Shown here piece by piece: positions 40,801-53,400 of a stretch of 64,000 nt of DNA. A program made the position numbers and the translations under genes. The notes under the pieces were generated by a model. The model was given only the letters and a program-made list of their open reading frames with translations. It was not told where the DNA came from and did no database searches. Position 1 is the stretch's first letter, and the number at the start of each line of letters is the position of its first letter. This stretch comes from Monodelphis domestica (Eukaryota > Chordata > Mammalia > Didelphimorphia > Didelphidae): NCBI RefSeq assembly GCF_027887165.1, contig NC_077232.1, forward strand, positions 10,726,257 through 10,790,256, in the 5' to 3' direction.

Positions 40801-43800
40801 TGAGGGAAGTTGGGGCTGCCAGGACAGCATCCACCTCCGCTCCCTTCTCCGGTTAAGAGCCCGCCTGGCGGGGGGAGAGGATCGGACGGTAACCCCGGCC
40901 TCCCTGTCTCCCTGCAGAGGGCATCTCGGTGAAGATGTTCCTTCGGGGCCGACCCATCACCATGTACATCCCGTCGGGCATCCGCAGTCCCGAGGAGCTG
41001 CCCAGTGGCCCGCCCCCCGAGAACCTCAGCCTTGACTGGGTGTATCCTCCCGTCCGGCCCCCAATCTTCTCGTCCCTCCCCCCGCGCCCCTGCCAGCCTG
41101 CTCCCCCGAGGCTCCCCTCCCCCGACTTCTGTTCCCGCCACGTTTAGCATTCGTGCCCCACGGCTGGCTCCACGGGGCCTTCGTGCGGGCAGGAGGCCAT
41201 CCGGGAGGCCCCTGTGAGTTTGTCCCAGGCGGCAGACGGGTAAAGGGATACAGAGAGACCCGAGGATCGAGGGAGGTGGCTCGAGCTGGGCAGGCCAAGC
41301 CGAGAAGGCCAGAGGCCTTAGAGTGCTCTCTCCTAGAGGCAATAGGGAGGCACGGAAGGCGCTTGAGGGAGGGGCGACCCCAAGGGGTGCCTTGGGAAGG
41401 GGCTGTTGTGCTGGAGAGGCTTCAACCAGGGGCGCGGAGGGGCAAGCTGGGGGGGGGGTGCTGGGAGGGCGGGGCACCGCCGGCCGCTTGTCTCTTCTGG
41501 GCCTCTTTTCCTTGACCCTCCCCTCCTCCTCCTCGTAGCTATGGGTACCGGGGCCGGGACTCGCGCTCCAACTTGTTTGTCCTGCGCTCTGGGGAAGTCG
41601 TGTATTTCATCGCCTGCGTGGTGGTGCTGTACCGGCCCGGAGGGGGCCCGGGAGGCCCTGGGGGGGGCGGCCAGAGACACTACCTGGGCCACAGCGACTG
41701 TGTGCGCTGGTGAGGCTCGGGCTCGAGGCCGGGGGCTCTGGGTCGCGCCCTCCTGCCTGTCTCTGCGGCCGCTGTTGGGCCGGGGAGGCAGCTGGTCCCT
41801 TAGAACTCATCTAGGCCAACTGCCCGCAGCCCTGGATTCTGGGGGGCCGGGGGGCTGAGACCCCTCCCCCACCGGCGCGTCCCCTCTCCCCCCTTCAGTC
41901 TCGCCGTCCATCCCGATGGTGTCCGAGTAGCTTCTGGACAGACGGCCGGCGTGGACAAAGATGGGAAGGTACCGTCGGATGGCGAGCCTGGGCGGGTGGG
42001 CCGCGGGTCCGGGCCGTGCCGCCACTTCCCCTCTCGCCGCAGCCGCTTCAGCCGGTGGTCCACATCTGGGATGCAGAGAAGCTCCAGAAGCTCCAGGAGA
42101 TCGGCCTCGGGGTGTTCGAGCGCGGGGTTGGGGCCCTGGCCTTCTCCGTCGCGGTGAGCCCCCCAGCCCCCTGCCCATGCCCCCTCGGGACTCCCCCGGC
42201 CGCTCCCCCTGAGCCCCCGATGTCCCCCCAGGATCAGGGCAGCTTCCTTTGTGTGGTGGATGACTCCAACGAGCACATGCTGTCCGTGTGGGACTGGAGC
42301 CGGGGTACCAAGCTGGCGGAAATCAAGGTGAGGCCCCGGGAGGGGGCGGTTGGGAGCCCAGTGGGTGGGCCAGGGTGGGGCAGGCCCGGGTAGGGTCCAG
42401 GGCTGAGTCTGAGCATCTCTGTGGTTCCACGAGGCCTCCTTTCAGGAAGTCTAGACAGTGTGAAGCGGTGGAGAGTGCGGACCTGGGTTCAAATCCCACT
42501 CTATCTCTTACCACTACTACTGGCAGGACCTTAGGCACGTCATGTGGGCCTCGGTTTCCCCCAGAAGACACTCTGAAGGCCCCTTTGAGCTCTCCATCTC
42601 TGAGCCTCTGAACTCAGGACTCCCTGAGGCCGGGGACACCTTGCCAGCGGCAGGGGTGGGGAGTGGGCTCTCTGGGCTGGCCTGGGTTCGAGGATCGGGG
42701 TGCCGCTGGCGGTCTCACGCCCGGGTCTCCCGCCTCCAGAGCACAAACGACTCTGTCCTGGCTGTCGGCTTCAACCCCCGGGACAGCACTTGTATCGTGA
42801 CCAGCGGAAAGTCTCACGTCCACTTCTGGAACTGGTCCCCTGGAGGAGGGGCTCTGGGGAATGGGGGCCTCGCACGGAAACAGGGCGTCTTTGGGGTGAG
42901 GTCTGCGAAGGGGCTGACGGGTGGGGACGTGGGTGTCGCCAGAGCCCCGCAGCCCCCTCCCCAGAGCAAGCCTAGATTGGATCACTCACCTCTGACCCCC
43001 AGCTTTTTGGTGGCCCCCCCTTGCCCCCCTGACTTCTTAAAGTGCAGGTGGATCCCTTGCCCACACGGATGCTCTCTCAGCTCACCTTTAACCTCTGCCC
43101 TCTGCCCCCTCCCAGAAATACAAGAAGCCCAAATTTGTCCCCTGCTTTGTCTTCCTCCCGGATGGAGACATCCTCACTGGGGACTCAGAAGGGACCATCC
43201 TCACCTGGGGGCGGAGCCTGCCGGACTCCCGGACCCCGGGCAGGGGTGGGGCTAAAGGTATCTGACCCCCCCCAGGGGCCCTGGAGGTGGGCCCGGGAGA
43301 GGGGAGCCACAACGCTTTCCAGTGTTCACCCCCTCCAGCAGAAATGTAGGGCCTCCTTCCATTATTAATGGAGGAGATCAATGAAGGCGGGATATTGGGT
43401 TTCACTAGGCTGCCACGGCCACGCTGCCACACAGGTGGCTGCTGAGGCTGGTGCTTCTAGGTTTGACCTTCTACACCCCCCCCCCACTAGCTCTCAGGAG
43501 CCTCCTCCTCCTCCTTTTCTCCTCCTTTTTCTCCTTCTCTTCCTTCTCCTTTTTCTCCTCCTCCTCCTCCTCCTTTTTCTCCTCCTCCTCCTCTTTCTCC
43601 TCTTCCTACTCCTCCTTCTCTTCCTTCTCCTCCTTTTTCTCCTCCTCCTCCTTCTCCTTTTTCTCCTCCTCCTCCTCTTTCTCCTCTTCCTTCTCTTCCT
43701 TCTCCTCCTTTTTCTCCTCCTCCTTCTCTTCCTTCTCCTTCTGCTCCTTTTTCTCCTCCTCCTCCTCTTTCTCCTCTTCCTTCTCCTTCTCTTCCTTCTC

Positions 43801-46576
43801 CTCCTTTTTCTCCTCCTCCTCCTTTTTCTTCTCCTTTTCTCCTCCTTTTTCTCCTTCTCTTCCTTCTTCTTTTTCTCCTCCTTCTCTTCCTTCTCCTTCT
43901 GCTCCTCTTTCTCCTCTTCCTTCTCCTCTTCCTTCTCCTTTTTCTCCTCCTCCTCCTTTTTCTTCTCCTTTTCTCCTCCTTTTTCTCCTTCTCTTCCTTC
44001 TTCTCCTCCTCCTTCTCTTCCTTTTTCTCCTCCTTTTTCTTCTCCTCCTTCTTCATTAAAAAGCAGACCCAACCCCCTTCAGTCATGGATCCAGTCTAGG
44101 GCTCTTAGACCAAGGATCGGAGGCGCAGAAGCCACAAGGGCTAGGCAGTGGAGTGAAGTGACTCGGCCAGGGTCACCCAGCTAGGGCCAGGCCTCTCCAC
44201 CAAGCGGCTCCTGCCAGGGGCGATCCCGGGCTGAATTCCTTCTCCTTGGCCTCGGGCTGCTCTGGCCGGCCCTCCCTTCTCCTCCCAGAGACCTTTGGGA
44301 TCGTGGCTCAGACCCGAGCCCACGAGGGCTCCATCTTCGCGCTGTGTCTCCTGAGGGACGGGACGGTGCTGAGCGGGGGCGGGCGGGACCGGCGGCTGGT
44401 GCGCTGGGGGCCGGGGCTCACGGCCCTCCAGGAGGCTGAGGTGAGCCCAGAGTGGGGGGCGGGGGGGCGGGCTGGGGGGCTGGAGAGCGGCCCCCCGTCA
44501 CGACCTCCGGCCCCTCCAGATCCCAGAGCAGTTTGGAGCCGTGCGCGCCATTACCGAGGGGCTGGGCTCCGAGCTGCTGGTGGGCACCACCAAGAATGCG
44601 CTGCTGAGGGGGGACCTGACTCAGGGCTTCTCCCCCGTGATCCAGGTAGGCCTGTGTGGAGCTGGGGAGGGGCGCGGGGCCAGGAGGGAGGGCGGCGATG
44701 GGGTGACGCCGCGGATCCCCTAGGGGCACACCGACGAGCTCTGGGGTCTCTGCACTCACCCCTCCCTGAACCGCTTCCTCACCTGCGGCCACGATCGGCA
44801 GCTCTGTCTGTGGGATGGGGAGTGTCACGCCCTGGCCTGGAGTCTGGACCTCAAGGTACTGCGGCCACGAACCCCCAACTCCCTCCCTCCAGAGACCCCT
44901 TTTCCTCTCCTCTGCCCCAGTCTGGGGAGCTGGCCACCTCGAGGGAGGGGGGCCTCCCAGCTTGTGGGCGGCTATCGGGGTCCCCCGTGAGAAGGGCATC
45001 TCCTCGCATCCCGACCCGAGCCTCCTCCCCCTCCAGGAGACGGGTCTCTGTGCCGACTTCCACCCCAGTGGGAAGGTCGTGGCCGTGGGACTGAACACGG
45101 GCAGGTGAGGGGCCGGCCAGGGGAGGAGGGAGGGAAGGCCGGGCTGGGCTGGGCCGCACACCGGGGTCTCCTCTGACCAGGTGGCTGGTCCTGGACACGG
45201 AGACCCGGGAGATGGTGTCCGACGTCACGGACGGCAACGAGCAGCTCTCCGTGGTCAGGTACAGCCCAGGTGAGAGCCCCAGCCCGAGGAGCGCCTTGGG
45301 GGGCGCCATTGCAGGCGTCTGGGGCGTCGGGCCGGGCTTGTGGACTGACTGGCTGCCTCCGCAGATGGCAGCTACCTGGCCATAGGTTCCCACGACAACA
45401 CCATCTACATCTACGGGGTGTCCAGCGACGGGGCCAAGTGCAGCCGGTTCGGCCGATGCCTGGTGAGGGGGCCGGACCGGGAGGGGGGGCTGCCCGACCC
45501 CGGAGGCTGTGACGCTCCTTTGCTTCCCCCAGGGGCACTCCAGCTTCATCACCCACCTAGACTGGTCCAAGGATGGGAACTTCATGATGTCCAACTCTGG
45601 GGACTACGAGATCCTCTACTGTGAGGAGGGTTCCCAGGGGTGGGTCCCAGGAAAGGGGGGGCGGAAGGGGCCGGGTTCCCTCCGCCAGGGTGGCCGGCTG
45701 GGCTGTGAAATGAGAACTTTGGCCTAGCGGCGGACATTCTAGCCTTCAAGGCCCCTCTGAGCTCCCCGCCTGTGCTCGAGGCTCTTTCGTGCTTTGGCAT
45801 TCCATGCGGGCTGCCCCGACATGGTGCCAAGCCAAGAGCCGGAGAGGAAAGCCCCTGGCCCCCATGGGGGGGGGGGGGCAGCTGGGGACTGACCGCCGGG
45901 CTTCTTCCTTCCCTTCCTCCAGGGGACGTGGCGGGCGGTTGCAAGCTGCTGAGAAATCGGTATGAGAGCCGAGACCGCGAGTGGGCCACCTACACCTGCG
46001 TCTTGGGTTTCCACGTGTATGGTGAGGAATGCCGAGGGGGAGGGGCCGGCCAGTATGGCCGTGGTGGGTCCCGGATGTCCGGAACAATAGAAAGGCCCGG
46101 ATGGTGGGTGGCCGCCGGGAATGTGGGAGCGGGAATGAGGAGGGCTTGACCCGGTAGGCGTGTGGCCCGATGGGTCGGACGGGACGGACATCAACTCTCT
46201 GTGCCGCTCCCACAATGAGCGGGTGGTAGCCGTGGCGGACGACTTCTGCAAAGTGCACCTGTTTCTGTACCCCTGCGCCAGGGCCAAGGTGAGGGGCTGC
46301 GGCGGGAGGGCCCTCTCGTCCCTTAGGGGCTGCTCTCCGAGCTTCCCTGTGACGGCCACGTTCCCCCTCCAGGCGCCCAGCCGAAAGTACGGAGGCCACG
46401 GCAGCCACGTCACCAGTGTCCGCTTCACTCACGACGATTCTCACCTCATCTCACTGGGAGGAAAGGATGCGAGCATTTTCCAGTGGCGCATGCTGGGAGG
46501 GGGGGGCCCGGGCCCGGCCCCCCCCACGCCCTCCCGCACCCCTTCCCTGTCCCCTGCCTCGTCCCTGGATGCTTGA
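37886..46576 (+). CDS. EML3: Echinoderm microtubule-associated protein-like 3
   Basis: Coding exons: 37886-37907, 37995-38181, 38259-38522, 38625-38729, 40614-40681, 40918-41041, 41539-41709, 41899-41968, 42043-42153, 42232-42327, 42740-42895, 43116-43257, 44289-44440, 44520-44645, 44724-44855, 45037-45104, 45181-45269, 45365-45462, 45533-45620, 45923-46021, 46158-46288, 46373-46576. They join in phase to 900 codons plus stop (human 896). An N-terminal coiled coil (about 18-50) for self-association is followed by a Gly/Ser/Pro-rich linker with a run of serines. The HELP segment (FLRGRPITMYIPSGI) and a tandem WD40 beta-propeller (TAPE domain) fill the C-terminal two thirds. The family binds microtubules and the spindle. 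Confidence 0.97.
38985..39065 (-). mobile_element. MIR core fragment
   Basis: CACAGATGATGAAACTGAGG then GGACTTGGCCAGAGGC in EML3 intron 4. Confidence 0.65.
39690..39775 (-). mobile_element. MIR core fragment
   Basis: TTCCCATTTTTTAGATGTGG followed by AAACTGAGGCAAAGGG in EML3 intron 4. Confidence 0.65.
40055..40150 (+). mobile_element. CORE-SINE fragment, sense
   Basis: GAGACCTGGGTTTGGATCCT, CTCAGACACTTAACTTACAT and CCTTATCTGTAAAATGGGGG in order. Confidence 0.75.
40337..40490 (+). mobile_element. CORE-SINE, sense
   Basis: GGAGTCAGGAAGACCCGAGT, TCAAATTGGCC (box B-like), CAGGCAAGTCACTTCCCCAT and a tail TTTGCAAAGGTACTTTGGGA. Confidence 0.75.
40508..40536. repeat. Short CTG repeat
   Basis: GCTGCGCTGCTGCTGCTGCT in EML3 intron 4, about 6-7 units. 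Confidence 0.9.
42455..42605 (+). mobile_element. CORE-SINE, sense
   Basis: GTGCGGACCTGGGTTCAAAT with a later GGGCCTCGGTTTCCCCCAGA and a GCCCCTTTGAGCTC end, in EML3 intron 10. Confidence 0.7.
43501..44054. repeat. 554-bp polypyrimidine/polypurine tract
   Basis: EML3 intron 12 is almost purely C and T on the plus strand. It is built of CTCCTCCTCCTTTTTCTCCT and TTCTCTTCCTTCTCC words repeated in a higher-order pattern. I count only about three purines. Long open frames of Phe/Leu/Ser (plus) and Glu/Lys/Arg (minus) across it are by-products of the repeat. Confidence 0.97.
44056..44200 (-). mobile_element. Degenerate marsupial SINE, antisense
   Basis: CACAAGGGCTAGGCAGTGGA, GTGAAGTGACTCGGCCAGGG and TCACCCAGCTAGGG follow the antisense WSINE1-like order. 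The pyrimidine tract abuts its poly(T) end. Confidence 0.7.
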
Positions 46577-46762
46577 TCTCACTAGGACTAGACGGAGTGG
46601 GTGGGCTTAGAGCGCTTCTCCCCTCCCTCCCGTCGCCCGTCCGCCTCTTCCAACTTGGTTACATTCCGTGCCTTCTCCCAGCCCGGGAACACTGTACAGA
46701 GCCGCAGGCTGAGCCGAGCAGCCCCCGCGCCTTCCCCGACCCCGCCGCAGTCAGTGCAGGGG

Positions 46763-46768
46763 AATAAA
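46763..46768 (+). terminator. EML3 polyadenylation signal
   Basis: AATAAA 187 bp after the stop codon. Confidence 0.88.
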
Positions 46769-46789
46769 TGAACCATGCAAAGTCCAGCC

Positions 46790-47456
46790 GCCTCCGCTGT
46801 GTCCTTCTACGGGGGCAGGGCCGAGGGTGGAGGGAGGCCGGCGCGCTCCGTGCCAGGAAATGATTTGGACTCTAGGGCCGAGACGGCCAGGTCGGGAACC
46901 CAGGGCCAGAGACCTCCAGGAAGAGAGAAGGCTGAGCCGCATGCAAATGAAAAGCAAAGGAATGCAAATAAGGGGCCGGCCGCTCCCTCCTGGGGTGGCC
47001 ACGTGCTGGGGCGCCGCAGGGCTGCGGCGAGGGAAGGGTTAAGGTCCAGCCCCGCCTCTCCCTCCCGGCCCCGCCTCTCTCGGCCAAGGAGGCGGAAATG
47101 CCCGAACGCCGGGGGCCACGGGCCGGAAAGAGCCGAAGCGCCTCCGGAAGTGGCCGAAGCGCGGGCGCCCGTCCTTCGGGCGCAGCCGGAAGGGTTCCGG
47201 AAGGGATCGGCGCTGAGGCAGGGCTCTGTCGGGACGAACCGAACCGCGGGACCCGCGACGCGGGACCGGGCGGCCGGAAGCAGCTGAGTGAGCCCGCGCT
47301 GGCCTCGGCGCGTCTTGGGCGGGAGGCCGAGGCGGCAGCGGCGGCGCGGGATGAGCCGGGGCTGAGGCGGCGGCGGGGCCGGAGCCGGGGCCGGGACCGG
47401 GGCGCCGAGCAGGGCCGAGCATTGCCGGGGTCTCCCTGCGGCTGAGCCGGGCGGCC
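46790..47456 (+). promoter_or_regulatory. MTA2 promoter and 5' UTR
   Basis: A CpG-dense block from about 47040 contains several GGAA cores in CCGGAA contexts (near 47120, 47143, 47188, 47198), an ETS-type cluster. An octamer-like ATGCAAAT stands near 46940 and a second ATGCAAATA near 46961. No TATA box. Confidence 0.55.
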
Positions 47457-50400
47457 ATGGCGGCCAACATGTACCGGGTGGGGGGTAAGTACCGCGCGCC
47501 TGCGGCCTCTCGGGAACCAGAACCGAATTCACCGGACCCGGAGTGGGCTGGGGGGGGTGTGTGAGTCGCGGGCAGCCGAGGGGGTAGGGGGCACGAGAGA
47601 GCGCATGCGCGCACGGGATCCTGGCCGGGGGTCCCAGAGGGGAGGGCGCATGTGCGGAGGGCCCCCCAGGGGTCCTGTTTGGCTGGGTGGGGGGTAGAAC
47701 TGCTCTGGAGCTACTTGACCACCAGAGCTATTGCGGCCGGTACCGGACTGAGGGCCCCCCTTTAAGGGACTCCAGGGTGTCCGTGAGGGACTGAGCCCCT
47801 ATCGTTGAGCCCCGCGCCCCGTGTTCTCAGTGCGATCCGCTGCCGCGACAGGGCCACCCATAGAGCCCATACAGCTTATGCGGGATACCCTGACCCGACA
47901 TCGTCACTCTCGGGGTACAACTAGTGTCCACATCTGCCAGGGTTGGACTGAAGGGGGGGGTGAGTCCCGGCACCGGGAGGCCCCCAACTCCTTTCTGCTG
48001 GGGGGACAGGTTTCTTGTTGGGTGAGGGAATAGAGCTAAGTTCGTCTTCAGAGGGAGCTTAGGAGCCCCTTTTCACTTGAGCAAGACAGTAACTTTCCCT
48101 CCTTGTCGGGGCGCTAGCGGTTAAGCCTCAGTGTCTCCCCCTCCCCCCTCCCGGTTTGGTTTGAACCTTGGTTTTACTCGCTTCAGACCAGAACCCTGGC
48201 CTGGGCTGCCCCCTCCCCGGCATTCCAAAGAGTTAGCTGGTTTCTGGGGCACCAGGAGAAGTCCGGTCCGAGGCCAGCCCCCCTGGGAGAGTAGTGAAAG
48301 GGAAGGATACTTGTAACGACCAGCTGGGGATGGGGGAGGGCAACTGTGATGTCGCAGCTCTAGGTCTGGACTAGATGCAGTCAGGGGCTGCTCTTGGCCT
48401 TGTCAGCGTCCCCAGAGTCAAGCTCCTTAGTGCAGCAGCCCACCGCTTTCTGACTAACGGTCCGTTTTGTCTTTGGGATGAGCAGGATTATCGGAGTTTT
48501 GTCTTTGTATCTCCAGCCCTTAGAACATACTAAATGCTGATTGATTGAATCACAGGGAGATGGCCTGGGAGCCCTAGCAACTGAGTGACTTTGGGCTAGA
48601 GGCCAATTCCAAGTTTTTCTTTCTTCTCTCCTCCTTCCCCTCTTTTGAGTGTCCTCACTTCCACCTTGTTTTATGGTACATCTTCTCCCTCACTGGGCTC
48701 CCTTGAGCTTAAGCAGCTTCTTCAAACTCTTCCCACTGCAGATTACGTCTATTTTGAGAACTCCTCCAGCAATCCTTACCTGGTGAGAAGGATTGAGGAG
48801 CTCAATAAGGTGAGTGTGTGTGTGTGTGGGGAGGGGGTGGCAGGGAGATCGAAATGTCTGAGAATGTGAGCTGAAGGTTAATATGGGAACAGCATGCTTC
48901 TGTGGGGCTTCTGTTCTTTGTGTGGGCGGTTGTTGCCTTCACTTCCTCTCCTCGGCCTCAAAGGACAGAACTTGGAACAGTGGGCCGCAGTTAGGGAAAG
49001 GTGGGTTTTGATTCGATTCGAAGACAGACATCCTAGCAAGGGCTATCTGAGAGTGGAAAGGGCAACCTTAGGAGGTAATTTTGTTACTGCAGCCTATAGG
49101 TTAAGTCTGGTTGATCATTTTGAAGCAATGTTGGTATTAGTCTTCTAGTGGTCAGAGTGGAGGACTTCAGGCCCCTTCCCAGTGCATACTCCTTGGAGGA
49201 TTCTCCTTATTGTCTCAAGCATCCCAAAGTGCTCTTGCTGGCTTTATCTTGGCCTTGGCCTACTTCCGAGCTCCTTGAGTGGGAGGAGACTTGGGAGGCC
49301 CAGGTCCTGAGCAGTGGTGCTTTGGGACTCACAATTTCCTGAGGTCTTTTTTGCCAGTGAGTGCTTTGAAAATGAAATCGTTCTATGGGACCCTGGGCAA
49401 ATCACTTAACTCCCTTGCCTAGATTTTATGGCTTTTCTGTCTTGGAGCCAATACCTAATGTGGATTCTCAGAGGAGGGTAGGGGTTGAAAAAAAGAAAGA
49501 GAAAAGAAAATGGATTTCTTATTAGTGCCCCCGTTTTCCCTAGATCCACTTTAACACCCAGTTTCCACCACTTTGTCTTTTTTTCCTAGACTGCAAATGG
49601 GAACGTGGAGGCAAAGGTTGTTTGCCTTTTCAGAAGAAGGGACATTTCCAGCAGCCTCAATAGCCTGGCTGACAGCAATGCCAGTGAGTCTTTTCTCCCC
49701 CTCCCCTCATGTCCTCAGGCCTGGGCAGGTCCTTGCAGGTGATTTCTCTGGTCTGATGACCAGGATAGGGGGGATGTGTGGGATGTGTTTTGGGAGGGGG
49801 GGAGCAGGTCTGCATGGAGGGGTTAGGGCTTGTTTTCACATGTCAGAAAAGCAGAAGAATGGAGCAGGAATGTGACGAGGAGAGCCAAAATGTGGGTTTT
49901 AAGGTGGGGAAGACAATAGGAGATGGGAGGTGGGAGGTTTTTTTTGGGAGGATGGATACAGTGAACCTAATCATCAAGAAATAGAAACTTGTGGACAACT
50001 TTTGGATGAACTGGAGTTGTGGGCAAGAGAATTGAAGTATTTGTTTAGGAAGAGAAGGTCCTAAAGGTATGGTACAGCCTACCTTGGGAAGTGGGGCAGG
50101 TGGTTTGTATAGATAGTAGGGTATCCAGTTGGGCTGGTGGTAAGAGGACAAGGAAGACTGCTCTTTTGAACAGGATAGAGGCTTTGGGGAGAGCCTTCAT
50201 TCTCCTAATTTTCATCTTCCTTCTCTTTGTTTTCTTCTCTTCCTCTTTCCTTCATCCCTCCCTACCCCTTTTTCTTTTCTAAGCACCTATTCATTTCTAT
50301 CATTTGTCCCCCTTTTCCTTTTTGATCTCTTTGCCCCCCTCCATTGATGTTTCAATTTTCAACTTCTTAGCCTAAGGTCCAACACTAAGGGGTTAATGGG

Positions 50401-53400
50401 GAACCGGGCTCTCCAAGTTTCTTAGCCCTTTGGGGTTTACTGCCCCATCTGGCAGGGGCTGACCTTGGCTTTGTCCAATCAGGAGGGTTGTTGGGGGTGT
50501 GGTCCCCTTGCCTAAGCCCTGGTTTCCGGAGCACAGAGGCGAGGGGAGGAGTCAGCTGTAAACTCCTCCCCCACCCCATCTCCCTTGTGGTTGGAACAAT
50601 GGCCAATGGGCCTGGGCTTGTTGCTATGTTCCTCTCCTACTCCCTTTGCTTGGCACCTATCCCAGTTAACCCTTTGCAGCAGGGTTTCTTAACCAGCTTA
50701 AGGCATTAGGAGGGGAGGGATAGTGTTGGTATTGAGATGGAAGTTCTGTCTCTGAAAGCTAAACACTATGGTCCAAGCAAAGAATAAGTGACATTTTATG
50801 GTCCTGTGGGTGCTGCCTAAAGTAGGGGAGCCCTGTGAAGTCTGAGGACAGGCCTGGGTAGATATAGTTTACTATGACTTCACTGGTGTTTAAATTCCCA
50901 GGTCTTCTATTTCTGTTGGCAAGTACTACCTGTGTATTGTGAGGTCCCAGCCTCAACCCTTGGGGCCTGGAACGAATCTCTAAGGTGATCTGGATAAGAG
51001 AGAGAAGGGTTATGGAAGCTCTTCTTCAGTAGCAGCTTTAAACTCAGAGCATTAGGGAGCATGAGTAATCCAGGCCAAAAGGGAGGAAAGAAAGGAAAAA
51101 TGATGGCAGCTAAGGAAGGAAAGACAGACTGGAGGGGTTTGGGGAGGGGGGAGATGAACGAGCAAACCCCCTCCCCTGCCTTCTTCCCTGCCTCTTTTCC
51201 TCTCCCTGCCCTCCCTTCCCCTCCCCAGCTGCCCTTCATTCTTTTTTATCTCCCAGGGGAATTTGAGGAGGAGTCCAAGCAGCCAGGAGTCTCAGAACAG
51301 CAGAGGCACCAGCTGAAGCACCGGGAGCTCTTCCTTTCTAGACAATTTGAATCATTGCCAGCTACCCACATACGGTACGGACAGGCCACAGTCTTCTCTT
51401 TTGCTCCCACCATCTCCTTCTATTTAGCTGGTAAATGGAAAGACCTTCTGCTCCCCAGGACAAAGAAGGGGGTGTTGGGACATCACATGGGATGAAGGTG
51501 GGGGATTGTGCATTTAGTGACCCGTTCTTCTTGCAGTGGGAAATGCAGCGTGACTCTATTGAATGAAACAGACATCCTGAGCCAGTACTTGGAGAAGGAG
51601 GTAACCAAGATGGCTGAGTGGGCAGAAGGGAGGGATTGAATAGTGCCACTACAGGGTAGAGAACAGTAGAGGTGGCTCCTGGGGAGAACCATCCTCCCTT
51701 AGCTAGCTAGTGTTGGGCAGTAGCATTCCTCTAGGGCTGAGCCTGTGAGGAAGAATTGAAGCCAAGAAATGTTGAGGGGCAGCTCTGGGGTTCTGAGAGG
51801 AGAGATACTAGAGCACCATGCCAAAGGAGTCTTGGGAGCCCGGATTGGAAACAGTAACAGAGAGACCCCTTTGGGTAAGGGGAAGCTCATTTCAACCTGT
51901 TCCCCACCCTCCTCTGTTTTAGGACTGCTTCTTCTACTCCTTGGTGTTTGACCCTGTTCAGAAAACCCTTTTGGCTGACCAGGGTGAGATCCGGGTTGGC
52001 TGCAAGTACCAAGCCGAGATTCCAGAACGACTGGCGGAAGGTGAGGCCATAAGGCCAAGGGGGAGCCCCAAGGAGCCAAAGAGAGCAAGGAGTCTGTATG
52101 AGGGAGGGGCCTTGGGGAAGGGCAAGGTTCAGGAGGTGGGGGAAGAGGGGAAGTCCTGTCTGGCTAGAAAGGTCATCAGTTTGAGAAGGCTCAGCATGGG
52201 TGGAGCGCACCATTCCTTCAGGAAAGGGGGGCCAGAGGCCCACTTTGTACTCTTTCAAGGCCATAGCATTCTTATTTTTTCCAGGTGAGTCTGATAATCG
52301 AAATCAGCAGAAGATGGAAATGAAAGTCTGGGATCCAGACAACCCCTTGACTGATCGGCAGATTGACCAGTTCCTCGTTGTGGCCCGGTGAGGGGTGGGT
52401 GGGTGATGTGGCCCTAGGTTGGGGGCGGTGTGGAGTGGAGACCCCAACTAACCCTTTCTTAGTCCCAGTTGGCTTTCTCAAGGCCACCCAGTCTTATTCT
52501 CCCCTCCCCATCTCCTGGAAGCTTCCTTCTATCCCTTGACCTGCTGTTCCCTCCTCTAGAGCTGTGGGCACCTTTGCCAGGGCCCTGGACTGTAGCAGTT
52601 CCATTCGGCAGCCGAGTCTGCACATGAGTGCAGCAGCTGCCTCCCGAGACATCACCTTGGTGAGTGGACACTGTCTGGGTTGGGGAAGTCAAGGGGCTAG
52701 GAAGGGCCCAGAGATGACTGGTGCCCACATCTGCCCCTGGGCTATTTCACAGCCTCCCCACTCCATGTTGCCCCCATTAGTTTCACGCCATGGACACACT
52801 GCAACGGAATGGTTATGACCTGGCCAAGGCCATGTCCACACTGGTGCCCCAGGGTGGCCCTGTTTTGTGCCGGGATGAGATGGAAGAATGGTCGGCCTCT
52901 GAGGCCATGCTTTTTGAGGAGGCGCTGGAGAAATACGGCAAGGATTTCAATGATATCCGTCAGGACTTTGTGAGTAGTGAGGCTGTGAGAAGGGCTAGGT
53001 TAGGCAGCGGCGGCGGCAGCGGCAGCAGCAGCAGGGGGCTCGGGGTCCTCGGGCTAGGGTGCCGCCAGCTCACTCTGCATCACCTCCCCAGCTCCCCTGG
53101 AAGTCTCTTGCCAGTATTGTCCAGTTCTATTACATGTGGAAAACCACTGACCGATACATCCAACAGGTGAGGATTGGTCTAGGGGATCTGGGGGGGGGGG
53201 GGGGAAGCCAGGCCCTGAGATGACCCTCATGCTGCTTTCTCTGGTTTTTTTTTTTTTCTGTCACCTCCAGAAAAGATTAAAAGCAGCTGAAGCTGATAGC
53301 AAACTGAAACAAGTCTACATCCCTACGTAGTAAGTTGAGATGGGGTGGGGGGAGCATGGGGACTCCTAGGCTGGAAGCTGTCCTCCAGCCTCTGGCCACT

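Noticed and set aside
43381-44184. Open frames of 200-267 codons on both strands (Phe/Leu/Ser-rich on plus, Glu/Lys/Arg-rich on minus).
   Set aside because: They are translations of the pyrimidine tract, which has almost no purines and therefore no stops. The region is intronic to EML3.
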